A stretch of 64,000 nt of DNA from Janthinobacterium saanense (GTDB lineage: Bacteria; Pseudomonadota; Gammaproteobacteria; Burkholderiales; Burkholderiaceae_D), in NCBI RefSeq assembly GCF_014200675.1, contig NZ_JACHCI010000003.1, positions 62,001-126,000 of the forward strand, given 5' to 3'. A program made the translations under genes and the position numbers. This document shows positions 1 to 8,792 of this stretch, in pieces. The notes under the pieces were generated by a model that worked only from the letters and a program-made list of their open reading frames with translations, was not told where the DNA came from and did not search any database. The first letter of the stretch is position 1; every line of letters begins with the position of its first letter.

Positions 1-1
1 G

Positions 2-1318
2 GCGGCCGACCTGGCTGCCGGCCGCATCAGCAGCGTGGAACTGACGCAGCGCATGCTGGCGCGGGCCGAAGCCCATCGCGCCCAGGGCGGCGTGGCCTAT
101 GTCAGCCTCGATGGCGAGCAGGCGCTGGCCGAGGCGCGCGCCAGCGATGCGGCGCGCGCGGCTGGTATCGTCGCTTCGCCCTTGGCCGGCATTCCGATCT
201 CCATCAAGGATCTGTTCGACGTGCAGGGCCAGGTCAGCAGCGCCGCTTCGCTGGCGCTGGCCGACGCAGCGCCCGCCAGCACAGACGCCACCGCCGTGGC
301 CCGTTTGCGCGCAGCGGGCGCCATCCTGCTGGGCCGCACGAATATGAGCGAATTCGCGTTTTCCGGCCTGGGCTTGAACCCGCATTACGGCACGCCCGTT
401 TATCCGCACGACCGCAGCCGCATCGCCGGCGGTTCCACCTCGGGCGGCGCCGTCACGGTGGCGCTGCAGATGGCGGCCGGCGCCTTGGGCACGGATACGG
501 GCGGCTCGATCCGCATCCCTGCTGCATTTTGCGGTTTGACGGGCTTCAAGCCGACGGCGTCGAGCGTGCCGCTCACCGGCGCCGTGCCGCTATCGCGCTC
601 GCTCGATTCGGCTGGCCCCATTGCGCACAGCGTCGATTGCTGCGCCATCTTGCATGCGGCGCTGTCGGGCCAGGATATTCCCCTGGATGCACCGGCGCTG
701 AAAGGATTGCGCTTCGGCTTTACGCGTGACTATGTGGGCGCCAACGTGGACGCCCAGGTGCAGCAGGCGTTTGATGGCGCGCTGGACAAGCTGCGCGCAG
801 CGGGCGCGCTGGTGGAAGAATTCGATTTTCCGGAACTGCTGGAGCTGCCCACCATCAATGGCGGCGGAGGGTTGGTGGCCGCCGAAGCCTGGCACTGGCA
901 CCGCGCGCTGCTCGATGAAAAGGGCGCGCAATATGACCAGCGCGTGGCGGCCCGCATCCGCCGTGGCCAGCAGCAGGGCGCCGCCGATTACATCGACCTG
1001 CTCGATGCGCGCCGCCGCCTGATGACCGTGGCGCGCACCCGTCTTGCTCCCTACGATGCCTGGCTGATGCCCAGCGTGGCCATCGTGGCGCCCAAACTGG
1101 CGCCCCTGGAACACGATGATGCGACGTTTTTCGCCACGAATGGCCTGGTGCTGCGCAATACCAGTGTGATCAATTTCCTCGATGGCTGCGCATTGTCCCT
1201 GCCTTGCCAGGCGGACGGCGAACTGCCCGTGGGACTAGGGATTTGTGGCCTGGGCGGCCAGGATGAATATATCCTGCGGCTGGGCCGCGCGGTGGAGGCA
1301 TTGTTAAGCGCGAACTAA
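2..1318 (+). CDS. Amidase, 5' end outside the window
   Basis: Amidase-signature family hydrolase, which cleaves a C-N amide bond with a Ser-cis-Ser-Lys triad. The reading frame is open to the left window edge (codons from position 2 read AADLAAGRISSVEL, a typical amidase N-terminal helix), so the GTG at 35 is not the true start and the gene is truncated by the window. Visible motifs are SIKDLFDV (catalytic Lys), GGSTSGG (cis-Ser loop) and GTDTGGSIRIPAAFCGLTG (nucleophile Ser region). No GatB or GatC gene lies alongside, so it is more likely a stand-alone amidase than GatA. The substrate cannot be told from sequence. Family is secure. Confidence 0.9.
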   Translation, partial: AADLAAGRISSVELTQRMLARAEAHRAQGGVAYVSLDGEQALAEARASDAARAAGIVASPLAGIPISIKDLFDVQGQVSSAASLALADAAPASTDATAVARLRAAGAILLGRTNMSEFAFSGLGLNPHYGTPVYPHDRSRIAGGSTSGGAVTVALQMAAGALGTDTGGSIRIPAAFCGLTGFKPTASSVPLTGAVPLSRSLDSAGPIAHSVDCCAILHAALSGQDIPLDAPALKGLRFGFTRDYVGANVDAQVQQAFDGALDKLRAAGALVEEFDFPELLELPTINGGGGLVAAEAWHWHRALLDEKGAQYDQRVAARIRRGQQQGAADYIDLLDARRRLMTVARTRLAPYDAWLMPSVAIVAPKLAPLEHDDATFFATNGLVLRNTSVINFLDGCALSLPCQADGELPVGLGICGLGGQDEYILRLGRAVEALLSAN

Positions 1319-1437
1319 AACAGCTAACAAATAATGCTGCTGTGCAGTAATCGGGCCGGTTTGTCGTATGATAGGCGATCTTGAGGTAGATCAAACACTT
1401 ATCAACTTGACACTTATTAAGCGGCCCACTCCCTACT

Positions 1438-2733
1438 GTGCACCGATATGACCTGATCAGCTGTCATGACTGCGGCGTGTTGTACTGCAAACGCCCGCTG
1501 CGCCCGCGCGAAAAAGCGCGCTGCGTCCGCTGCCGTTCGGTACTGTACCGTGGCAGTTCCGCCGACTTGAACAAGGTGGTGGCCCTGACTCTGGGCGCCG
1601 CCTTTGTTTTCCTGATTGCCCAGTTTTTTCCCATCGTCGAACTCGACATCAATGGCCTCACTTCCAGCGCCACCTTGCTGGGCTCGATCCGCGTGCTGTG
1701 GTCAGAGCAGATGCAGGTGGTGGCGACCATGGTCTTCCTGTTTACCATGCTGTTTCCCGCCATCGAGCTGGGCTCCCTGCTGTACGTGGCGCTGGGCTTG
1801 CGCATGAAGATCAGGGTGCCCGGCTTTAACCGCGTGCTGCGTGCCGTGCAGACGGCGCGTGAATGGGGCATGACGGAAGTGCTGATGATCGGCATCCTGA
1901 TCACTGTCGTCAAGATGACCAGCCTGGCCACCGTGGTGCCGCAACCGGGGCTGTTCGCATTCGGCGCGCTGACCGTGATGCTGGCCATCGTCGTCTCGTT
2001 CGATCCGAAAACCCTGTGGAATGTGGGTGACGACCTGGTGCGGGAGTCCTTGCCCGGTATCCGCTACAAGCCGCTTGCGCCTGGCGCCCGCGTGCTGCCT
2101 TGCCACGCTTGCGGGCTGGTGGCGCCGCCCGTGGGCAAGGGCCATCACCTGGAATGCGCGCGCTGCGGCACGCCGCTGCACACGCGCAAACCGAATAGCA
2201 TCAGCCGCACCTGGGCCTTGCTGATCGCCGCCGCCATCCTGTACATCCCCGCCAACCTGCTGCCCGTGATGGTGACGCAGTCGCTGTTCGGCGCGCAGGA
2301 CGACACCATCATGAGCGGCGTGGCGCTGTTCTGGAATAGCGGCTCGAAGGGACTGGCCATCATCATCTTCATCGCCAGCGTGGTCGTGCCCGTGCTGAAA
2401 CTGGGCACCCTGGCTTTGCTGGCCTGGACGGCGCAGCGGCGTTCGCGCTGGCGGCCGCGCCAGCGCACGGTGTTGTACCGCATGGTCGAATTCATCGGCC
2501 GCTGGTCCATGCTCGATATCTTTGTGGTCACCCTGACGGTGGCCCTGGTGCGCTTCAAGTCGCTGGCCGTGATCACGGCCGGCCCTGGCGCGCTGGCGTT
2601 TGGTGCGGTGGTGGTGCTGACCATGCTGGCCTCGATGCAGTTCGATCCGCGCCTGATCTGGGACCCGGTCGACGACAAGGCGCGCAGCGATGCAGAAAAA
2701 AATAAACTGGCGATTGGAGAGCAGCATGTCTGA
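1438..2733 (+). CDS. pqiA: Paraquat-inducible protein A (PqiA), inner-membrane subunit
   Basis: Multi-pass inner-membrane protein of the Pqi intermembrane lipid-transport system. It has the PqiA/YebS two-repeat architecture: each half begins with a cysteine-rich rubredoxin-like segment (CHDCGVLYCKR with a later CVRC near the N-terminus; CHACGLV with a later CARCG near residue 225), followed by about four membrane helices. Length 431 residues is normal. The start used is GTG at 1438 because no ATG lies upstream in frame near the conserved YDLISCHDCG; no strong ribosome-binding site is visible. The stop overlaps pqiB by 8 bases, indicating an operon pqiA-pqiB-pqiC. Confidence 0.92.
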   Translation: MHRYDLISCHDCGVLYCKRPLRPREKARCVRCRSVLYRGSSADLNKVVALTLGAAFVFLIAQFFPIVELDINGLTSSATLLGSIRVLWSEQMQVVATMVFLFTMLFPAIELGSLLYVALGLRMKIRVPGFNRVLRAVQTAREWGMTEVLMIGILITVVKMTSLATVVPQPGLFAFGALTVMLAIVVSFDPKTLWNVGDDLVRESLPGIRYKPLAPGARVLPCHACGLVAPPVGKGHHLECARCGTPLHTRKPNSISRTWALLIAAAILYIPANLLPVMVTQSLFGAQDDTIMSGVALFWNSGSKGLAIIIFIASVVVPVLKLGTLALLAWTAQRRSRWRPRQRTVLYRMVEFIGRWSMLDIFVVTLTVALVRFKSLAVITAGPGALAFGAVVVLTMLASMQFDPRLIWDPVDDKARSDAEKNKLAIGEQHV

Positions 2734-4360
2734 AAAAGAAACTGAAAGCACAAGCGTGGTGGCCGAACCCGATGTGGACAAGGCCAGCCGCTGGCTGCCA
2801 TCGCTGGTATGGCTGATTCCCTTGCTGGCCGCGCTGATCGGTGCAGCCCTGGTGACGAAGTCCATTATCGACCAGGGGCCGACGGTCACAGTGAGCTTCA
2901 AGAGCGCCGAAGGACTGGAGCCGGGCAAGACCAAGGTCAAGTACAAGGACGTGGATATCGGCCAGGTGCGCGCCATCAGCCTGGGCGACGATTTGAGCAA
3001 GGTGCTGGTGACCATCGACATGAGCAAGGATGCGCGCCGCTTCGCCACTGCAGATTCGCGCTTCTGGGTAGTGCGTCCGCAAATCGGCGCCAGCGGCGTG
3101 ACGGGCCTGGGCACCTTGTTGTCGGGCGCTTACATCGGCGTCGATACGGGCAAGTCGGAAGCGAAGAAAGACAGTTTCGTTGGACTGGAAACGGCGCCTG
3201 CCATCGCTGGCGACCAGAAGGGCAAGCTGTTTACCCTGCATGCAGACAGCCTCGGTTCCATCGATGTGGGCTCACCGCTGTTCTTCCACCGCCTGCGCGT
3301 GGGCAAGGTGGTCAGCTTTGCGCTGGACAAGGACGGCAATGGCATCACCATGTCGGTCTTCGTCAATGCACCGTATGACCAGTTTGTCGGCAAGGATGCG
3401 CGCTGGTGGCATGCCAGCGGCGTCGATGTGCGCCTCGATTCGAACGGCTTTAAATTGAATACGCAATCGCTGGCGGCAATGCTGGTAGGCGGCATCGCGT
3501 TTGAAGCGGAAAATGGCCGCAAACCGCAGGAGCCGGCGCCGGCCGGCACCATTTACCGCCTGGCGGCCGACGAAGCGAGCGCCATGCGCGAACCCGATGG
3601 CGAGGCGATCACCAGCGTGTTTTATTTCGACCAGTCGCTGCGCGGACTGCAGCCTGGCGCCACCGTTGATTTCCGCGGCATCGTGCTAGGCGAAGTGCGC
3701 TCGGTGGGCATCGAGTTCGATCCCGTGAAAAAGAATTTCCGCATGCCGGTGACGGTCAATCTGTACCCGGCGCGCCTGGGCATGCGTTTCAAGGCGGCCG
3801 TGGGCCAGCCCGATGGATCGGCCGGCCACCAGCTGTTGGAGCGCATGGTCAGCCGTGGCTTGCGCGCCCAGCTGCGCACCGGTAACCTGCTCACCAGCCA
3901 GCTGTATATCGCGCTCGACTTCTTCCCGAAAGCGCCCAAGGTGGAGCTGGACGTGAACAAGTATCCGATGGAAGTGCCGACCGTGCCCAACACCCTGGAC
4001 GAATTGCAGACGCAGATCGCCAGCATCGCCAGGAAGCTGGACCAGGTGCCGTTTGACGAGATCGGCAATAACCTGAATGCGACCATCAAGCAGGCCGACG
4101 CGCTGTTCAAGCAAGGTAATGCCCTGTTCAAGCAGCTCGATGGCCAGGTGGTGCCGGAAGTGCGCGATACATTAAAAGCCGCGAAACAGACCTTCGGTAC
4201 GGCCGAACAGGTACTGCAAAAGGATTCGCCGCTGCAGTCCGATGTGCGCCAGGCCTTGCAGCAGCTGACGCAGACCTTGCAATCGCTGAACGCGCTGTCC
4301 GATTACCTGGAACGCCATCCGGAATCGCTGATCCGTGGCAAAAAAGGAGATGAAAAATGA
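2726..4360 (+). CDS. pqiB: PqiB, MCE-domain intermembrane transport protein
   Basis: MCE (mammalian cell entry) family protein that in E. coli forms a stacked-ring tube spanning the periplasm for lipid traffic between the membranes. One N-terminal membrane helix (about residues 23-43) is followed by MCE repeats; segments reading VTVSFKSAEGLEPGKTKVKY and ATVDFRGIVLGEVRSVG are typical. The C-terminal part is helical (DELQTQIASIARKLDQV onward), as expected for the needle coiled coil. The ATG at 2726 is chosen over the upstream ATG at 2690 because GGAGA sits about 5 bases before it. It overlaps both neighbours, and length 544 fits PqiB. Confidence 0.92.
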   Translation: MSEKETESTSVVAEPDVDKASRWLPSLVWLIPLLAALIGAALVTKSIIDQGPTVTVSFKSAEGLEPGKTKVKYKDVDIGQVRAISLGDDLSKVLVTIDMSKDARRFATADSRFWVVRPQIGASGVTGLGTLLSGAYIGVDTGKSEAKKDSFVGLETAPAIAGDQKGKLFTLHADSLGSIDVGSPLFFHRLRVGKVVSFALDKDGNGITMSVFVNAPYDQFVGKDARWWHASGVDVRLDSNGFKLNTQSLAAMLVGGIAFEAENGRKPQEPAPAGTIYRLAADEASAMREPDGEAITSVFYFDQSLRGLQPGATVDFRGIVLGEVRSVGIEFDPVKKNFRMPVTVNLYPARLGMRFKAAVGQPDGSAGHQLLERMVSRGLRAQLRTGNLLTSQLYIALDFFPKAPKVELDVNKYPMEVPTVPNTLDELQTQIASIARKLDQVPFDEIGNNLNATIKQADALFKQGNALFKQLDGQVVPEVRDTLKAAKQTFGTAEQVLQKDSPLQSDVRQALQQLTQTLQSLNALSDYLERHPESLIRGKKGDEK

Positions 4361-4986
4361 TCAAGCCCATGTTCAAGCTAATGGCCGCCGCCAGCCTGGC
4401 GGTGCTGCTGGGCGCCTGCTCCACGCCGCAGCCCGAGTATTTTTATACCCTCAGCGGCGGCGCCGCTGTCTCCGAGAAACCGGTGCAGTATTACGTGGAA
4501 GTGCTGGCCGTCAGCGTGCCGCAGCAGGTCAACCGCAACCAGTTCGTGGTGACGGCCCCATCGGGCCGCATCGAGCTGCTGGAGCAGCAGCGCTGGGCAG
4601 GACCGCTGGCCGGTGAAATCGGCCAGTCGCTGTCGACGGCAGTGACCAATGAACTGGGCGCGATCGACGTGTTCCGCACGCCGTATCCAGAGAAGCTGCC
4701 CGTCTACCGCATCAGCACCAACGTGCAGCGTTTCGAGTCCGTGATGGGCCAGTATGCGCTGATCGACGCCGTGTGGAGCGTGCGCCAGCTCTCAAACAAC
4801 AAGGTAGTGACGTGCCGCACGGTGGCCAATGAAAAAGTCGGCGGCGGCTATGATGAGCTGGTGCTGGGTCATCGCCGCGCCGTGCAGAAAATCGCCACCG
4901 AGATGTCCGCCGTGGTGCGTGGTTTCAATAGCGGCAATAGCGGCAATAGCGGCAATAGCGGCTGCCCGGCCATTCAAGCAGGCTAG
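4357..4986 (+). CDS. pqiC: PqiC outer-membrane lipoprotein
   Basis: ABC-type transport auxiliary lipoprotein (PqiC/YmbA family), the outer-membrane partner of PqiAB. An N-terminal signal with lipobox LLGAC (Cys near residue 22) precedes QPEYFYTLSG, which is typical of the family. It starts 4 bases inside pqiB (ATGA overlap), so translation is probably coupled. The C-terminus carries a run of SGN triplets encoded by a perfect 9-base tandem repeat, absent from typical PqiC proteins and probably variable between strains. Length 209. Confidence 0.88.
   Translation: MIKPMFKLMAAASLAVLLGACSTPQPEYFYTLSGGAAVSEKPVQYYVEVLAVSVPQQVNRNQFVVTAPSGRIELLEQQRWAGPLAGEIGQSLSTAVTNELGAIDVFRTPYPEKLPVYRISTNVQRFESVMGQYALIDAVWSVRQLSNNKVVTCRTVANEKVGGGYDELVLGHRRAVQKIATEMSAVVRGFNSGNSGNSGNSGCPAIQAG
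4927..4962 (+). repeat. Tandem 9-bp repeat inside pqiC
   Basis: Four perfect copies of AATAGCGGC lie head to tail, encoding repeated N-S-G near the PqiC C-terminus. A unit of nine bases preserves the reading frame, so slippage would change protein length without frameshift. Confidence 0.95.
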
Positions 4987-5005
4987 CAAATGCTAAAATA
5001 CGGTC

Positions 5006-5406
5006 ATGGGAATGACATCAATCACACGCAGGTTTGCCGCCTGGATCGCCTGTTTTGCGATCTTGCTGGCCGCGCTTGCGCCGTCGATTTCCCAGGCCGT
5101 TGCCCATGCCAAGCAGGAGTCCAGCTCCGGCTGGGTAGAAATCTGCTCGATGGCCGGCATCCGCTTCGTCAAGGTCGACGGGGATAAATCCGGTGTTGGC
5201 CAGCCGGACGGCAAGGCCATGCAGATGGAGCATTGCGCCTTCTGTTCCATGCATGCCGGTTCCGTGGGCTTGCCGCCCACCAGCCCGTGCTGCCGCTGCC
5301 TGTCGATGTCGGCCTGGCCATGCAGCCGGCCCTGTATTACCAGTCCCACAGCCCCTTGTTTGTCTGGTCTACGGCGCAGTCGCGCGCCCCGCCTGGTCTC
5401 GTTTAA
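5006..5406 (+). pseudogene. DUF2946-family protein, apparent frameshift
   Basis: Small secreted or membrane protein of the DUF2946 type: an N-terminal hydrophobic signal (FAAWIACFAILLAALAPSIS), then SGWVEICSMAGIRFVKVDG and a Cys/His patch HCAFCSMHAGS, as in members near metal-uptake genes. The frame opened at 5006 continues to 5476, but after GLPP (about 5278) it turns into Cys/Arg-rich sequence unlike the family. The +2-shifted frame from 5281 instead reads QPVLPLPVDVGLAM, then ALYYQSHSPLFVWS and RAPPGLV, ending at TAA 5404-5406, which matches the usual DUF2946 tail. One missing base around 5279 explains this. It lies upstream of a PepSY protein, a common pairing. Confidence 0.7.
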
Positions 5407-5487
5407 ATTCAGTTTCAGCTTTTTTGCGCTTGCGCTTCCCGCCTCTTGGCGTGAGGTGCTGCGCCCGCTAATTTAAACGAGAACCAC

Positions 5488-6843
5488 ATGACCGACAATA
5501 TTCAATCCCGGCGCCTGGCGCGCCGCAAAAGCCTGTACTGGCGCATCCATTTCTGGGCAGCCTTGATCGCCACACCGTTTGCCTTGCTGGCCGCCCTGAC
5601 GGGCATGCTGTATGTCTTCACGCCGCAGATCGAGACTGTGCTTTATGGCCATCTCGATCACGTAACGCCGCACGGTGCGATGCTGTCGCTGGACGCCGCC
5701 GTGGCGGCTTCTGAACAAGCCGCGCCCAAGGGCTGGGTGGTACAGAACGTGGTGCCGCCGTTTCAAGCAATTGATTCGGTGCAGGTGACATTTGCGCCGC
5801 CCGGCGTGCAAGTCGATGAACATGCGGGCCACAATATGCCGGGCATGAAACCGCCAGTCGCCAAGCCGGCTTTCGTGGCGCCGGCGCAAGCCGTCGTCGT
5901 GTATGTGAATCCGTATGACGGCATTGTGCTGGGCACCCTGGCCAGCAGCCAGCGTTTCAATAACTGGGCCAGGAAGCTGCATTCGCGGCTGCTGCAGACC
6001 GATGGCTGGCGCTGGATGATCGAGCTGGCGGCCAGCTGGCTGATGGTGATGCTGGTGACGGGCGTGATCCTGTGGTGGCCGCGCGGCGTGCAATCTGGCT
6101 TGCCGAAGAAGGGGGCAACAGGCCGCAATGGCTGGCGCCAGTGGCATGCCTTTTTGGGCGTGGCGCTGGGCCTGGTCAGCTTCGTGATTCTGGCGACGGG
6201 ACTGACCTGGAGCCAGCAGGCGGGCGGGCGTATCCGCAGCTTGCGCGACATCAGTGGCCAGGCTAATCCGCCAGTGCCGCGCAGCCTGCATTCGCGCGAG
6301 GACGTGCATGGCGGGCCGCTGGACTGGCAGGGCGCCTGGCAGGCGGCGCGCAGCAATGCCCCGGCCATCGCGCTGCAATTGACAGCGCCGGCCAGCCAGC
6401 AAGATGTCTGGCGCGTTACCATGGCTGACCGCAGTCAGCCTTTGAAACGCTTCGACCTGCAGTTTGACGCCTACAGCGGCAAGCCCCTGTATTACGCGGG
6501 ATGGGATGAGCAGACGGCGTTCGGCAAGGCGACAGCCATCGGCATTCCCTTTCATCGCGGTGAATTCGGCTGGTGGAACCAGGCCTTGCTGTTTGTATTT
6601 GGCGCCAGCGTGCTGTTCTCGCTGGTATCGGGCTGGATCATGTTCTTCAAGCGGCGCGCGCCAGGCACTTTGGGCTTGCCCAAATTGCTGCCCGGCGCCT
6701 GGACTTCGCCTTCGCCGCTGGCCTGGCTGGTGGCGGCCGCCATGTGCGCGCTGATGCCCTTGCTATTAATCTCTGGCGCCGTGCTGGCGTTGCTGGAGCT
6801 ATGCCTGGCGCAGGCTAGCCGCCGACAATCGGTTGCGCGATGA
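5488..6843 (+). CDS. PepSY-associated membrane protein (PiuB-like)
   Basis: Inner-membrane protein of the PepSY-associated TM-helix family, often found with TonB receptors and iron or copper uptake genes. The first helix region reads LYWRIHFWAALIATPFALLA, typical of the family. A periplasmic loop contains a Met/His-rich stretch (HAGHNMPGMKPP), suggestive of metal contact. Further helices lie near residues 175-195, 225-245, 365-385 and 405-450. Length 451 is normal. It follows the DUF2946 gene on the same strand. Its last 29 bases overlap the 3' end of the convergent gene. The exact role (flavin or haem electron transfer to a ferric substrate) is inferred from the family only. Confidence 0.85.
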   Translation: MTDNIQSRRLARRKSLYWRIHFWAALIATPFALLAALTGMLYVFTPQIETVLYGHLDHVTPHGAMLSLDAAVAASEQAAPKGWVVQNVVPPFQAIDSVQVTFAPPGVQVDEHAGHNMPGMKPPVAKPAFVAPAQAVVVYVNPYDGIVLGTLASSQRFNNWARKLHSRLLQTDGWRWMIELAASWLMVMLVTGVILWWPRGVQSGLPKKGATGRNGWRQWHAFLGVALGLVSFVILATGLTWSQQAGGRIRSLRDISGQANPPVPRSLHSREDVHGGPLDWQGAWQAARSNAPAIALQLTAPASQQDVWRVTMADRSQPLKRFDLQFDAYSGKPLYYAGWDEQTAFGKATAIGIPFHRGEFGWWNQALLFVFGASVLFSLVSGWIMFFKRRAPGTLGLPKLLPGAWTSPSPLAWLVAAAMCALMPLLLISGAVLALLELCLAQASRRQSVAR

Positions 6844-8218
6844 TCCACAAGCTGAGCAGGGTATAGGCGATCATCAGTGCCAGCATCGGGTACTGGCTGC
6901 GCAGGGCTGCGCTGCGGCTGCCGAATAGGCGTAGCGCGCACACATGGGCCAGCCAGACGGCCGCCACATGGCCTGCGACGATGGCGAACAGCGATACGTA
7001 CCACACGGCCTTGGCATCGACCAGGCCGAGGCGGATGAAGTACAGCCTGGTGCCGAATAAATCCCAGTCCAGGCCCAGTGGATCGGACGCCAGCGGTATC
7101 AGGTACTGGCCCGCCATCGCCAGAAAAGAGAGGTAGTGGGCGAAGTGGTAGGCGATCGCGATGGGCACCAGTGTCAGCACGAAGTGGCCGGCCACGCGCC
7201 CCAGCGGCAGCGCAGGCAGGCTGGTGCTGGCGCCGCAGCGCGTGATCAGCGCGCAAAAAAGCAGGAAAACCAGCAGGAACAGCGCGGGCACCAGCAGCAG
7301 GGCGGCCGTGGTGATCCAGCCGAGCGCGCCCGGCGAGACGGCAAGCACGGCGTCGACGATGTCGTACCACGCCTGCGTTTCCATCATGCCGTCGAAGCTG
7401 ACCGAGGCAAGCATCAGTATCACCAGAAGCAGGCCAGCGGGCCGCACGGGCTGCCGCGTCAGCAAGCCTGCCGCGTAGGGGCGCACATGCCAGGCGCCAG
7501 CGCGGATGGTATTGGGCGCGAAGCGCGCCAGCAGGCCGAAGACGACGTTGAACACTTCCGCGTGGCCTAGCCAGACGGTGCGTCCAAACAGCGCCATGCC
7601 GGTCCACGTCAGGGCCGAATACAGCAGCATGGCCAGTGCCAGGCTGGCCGGCTGCTCGCTGCCTTCCCAGTTCAGTTCCATCCAGATGAAGCAGAAAAAC
7701 AGCACCGTAGCTGGCCAGCTATCGAGCCATGCCGGCCAGGGCAAGGGGGCGCGCCAGTGCGGAAAAAGGCGCTGTGCCATGCGTGCCACGGTATCGAGAG
7801 GATTGAGCAGCGCCCACAGGTCGCCCACCAGCGCTGACACATAGGCCATGCCGACCCACCAGATGGCCCATACCATGGCCGGCGCAATATTTTTCACCGG
7901 GTTTTGTACACCGACGAGTCCCGCCACGATCACCAGGATGTACAGGGCCAGCACCAGCAGGCGCAGGATGGCGGCGATGGCGCGCGCGCCGGGAATGCGG
8001 TGCAGGACAAGACGGGCATAGTCGTCCTGGCATGGCGGCGATGCGGCATCGCGCCGCCATAGCGCCAGGAAGCCAAACGATAGCGCCACCGTCAGGCCCG
8101 CACCTGTCATGTATAGCCACAGCGGCAGCGGTAAATCGTAGCGCTGGCCGAAGCCGTGCGCGCGGGCGGCGCACGGCATGGCGATCAAGCTGGCCGCCAG
8201 CAGGGCGCGGGCCATCAT
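6815..8218 (-). CDS. Polytopic membrane protein, resembles FedB-type 'fenitrothion hydrolase' annotations
   Basis: A 467-residue protein with a cleavable-looking N-terminal signal (LLAASLIAMPCAARA) followed by HGFGQRYDLPLPLWLYM and about eleven to twelve hydrophobic helices. It has no recognised catalytic motif. From memory, the HGFGQRYDLP opening recurs in membrane proteins that databases sometimes call fenitrothion hydrolase; I would not assert that activity. Its ATG overlaps the stop of the cupredoxin gene (ATGA), so the two are translationally coupled and probably work together, perhaps as a membrane-anchored copper or electron-transfer pair. Conserved acidic and aromatic residues (FIWMELNWEGSEQPASL) sit between helices. 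Confidence 0.6.
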   Translation of the reverse strand: MMARALLAASLIAMPCAARAHGFGQRYDLPLPLWLYMTGAGLTVALSFGFLALWRRDAASPPCQDDYARLVLHRIPGARAIAAILRLLVLALYILVIVAGLVGVQNPVKNIAPAMVWAIWWVGMAYVSALVGDLWALLNPLDTVARMAQRLFPHWRAPLPWPAWLDSWPATVLFFCFIWMELNWEGSEQPASLALAMLLYSALTWTGMALFGRTVWLGHAEVFNVVFGLLARFAPNTIRAGAWHVRPYAAGLLTRQPVRPAGLLLVILMLASVSFDGMMETQAWYDIVDAVLAVSPGALGWITTAALLLVPALFLLVFLLFCALITRCGASTSLPALPLGRVAGHFVLTLVPIAIAYHFAHYLSFLAMAGQYLIPLASDPLGLDWDLFGTRLYFIRLGLVDAKAVWYVSLFAIVAGHVAAVWLAHVCALRLFGSRSAALRSQYPMLALMIAYTLLSLWIIAQPIVGG

Positions 8219-8643
8219 TGTGGCAGTACTTCCAGGTACATCAGCGGCGCCATGTGCTGATGTTTGTGCTGTTTTCCCTTGTCCTCTGCCGCGGCGCCGT
8301 AGCCGTGTGCGGAAACAGGAAAACGTCCGGGCACGCTGGCGTCGATACGCATGGAGACAGTTTCGCCCGGCTTCACGATCAGGAGCTGGTCATAGCCATG
8401 CAGGTGGATATTGACTATCTCGTCGCTAGTCCAGGCCAGGCTGATTTTTTCATGTTGCCTGACCCTGATGGTGGGTGGTTTTGCGGCGATTTTGCGCTGC
8501 ACGATCGCCAGCGCCACCTGCCGTTCCACAGCCTGTGATGTGGCCGGGGAAGCGCTCTGCGACTGGCTTTGCGGGGCGAGGCAGGCAAGAAAAAAAGCCA
8601 GGCTGACGCCGGCTGCTGACTGGGGTGTGAGGATTTTTTTCAT
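8215..8643 (-). CDS. Secreted cupredoxin-like protein
   Basis: A 142-residue protein with an N-terminal signal (about residues 8-25) and a single plastocyanin-like beta domain. The pattern KISLAWTSDEIVNIHLHGYD, then ETVSMRIDASVPGRFPVSAHG and a C-terminal LMYLEVLP, is typical of EfeO/cupredoxin-like folds. His residues in HLHGYD and SAHGYG are candidate copper ligands, although a canonical C-x-H-x-M type-1 loop is not present. A His-rich patch (KHKHQH) lies before the last strand. It is the first gene of a two-gene operon with the downstream membrane protein (ATGA overlap) and is divergent from the beta-propeller gene at 8793. Confidence 0.65.
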   Translation of the reverse strand: MKKILTPQSAAGVSLAFFLACLAPQSQSQSASPATSQAVERQVALAIVQRKIAAKPPTIRVRQHEKISLAWTSDEIVNIHLHGYDQLLIVKPGETVSMRIDASVPGRFPVSAHGYGAAAEDKGKQHKHQHMAPLMYLEVLPQ

Positions 8644-8792
8644 TCTTAAATTCTATGAAATATTTCCCTCATTGGCCATCTTGAAAAAAACGCCAGCTTG
8701 AAAAGTGCCACCGTAGAATGACTGGTGCGGCCAGGCCGCAAACCTTGTTTGTCCGAGGTTTCCTATCCCATCAGAGAAAGGCGGAGGAGACG

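Noticed and set aside
2..1318. GatA subunit of tRNA amidotransferase
   Set aside because: No gatB or gatC adjacent and the C-terminal half differs from GatA; general amidase is safer.
1702..3114. 470-codon minus-strand open frame across pqiA-pqiB
   Set aside because: His/Gln/Arg-rich antisense shadow; both sense genes have strong family motifs.
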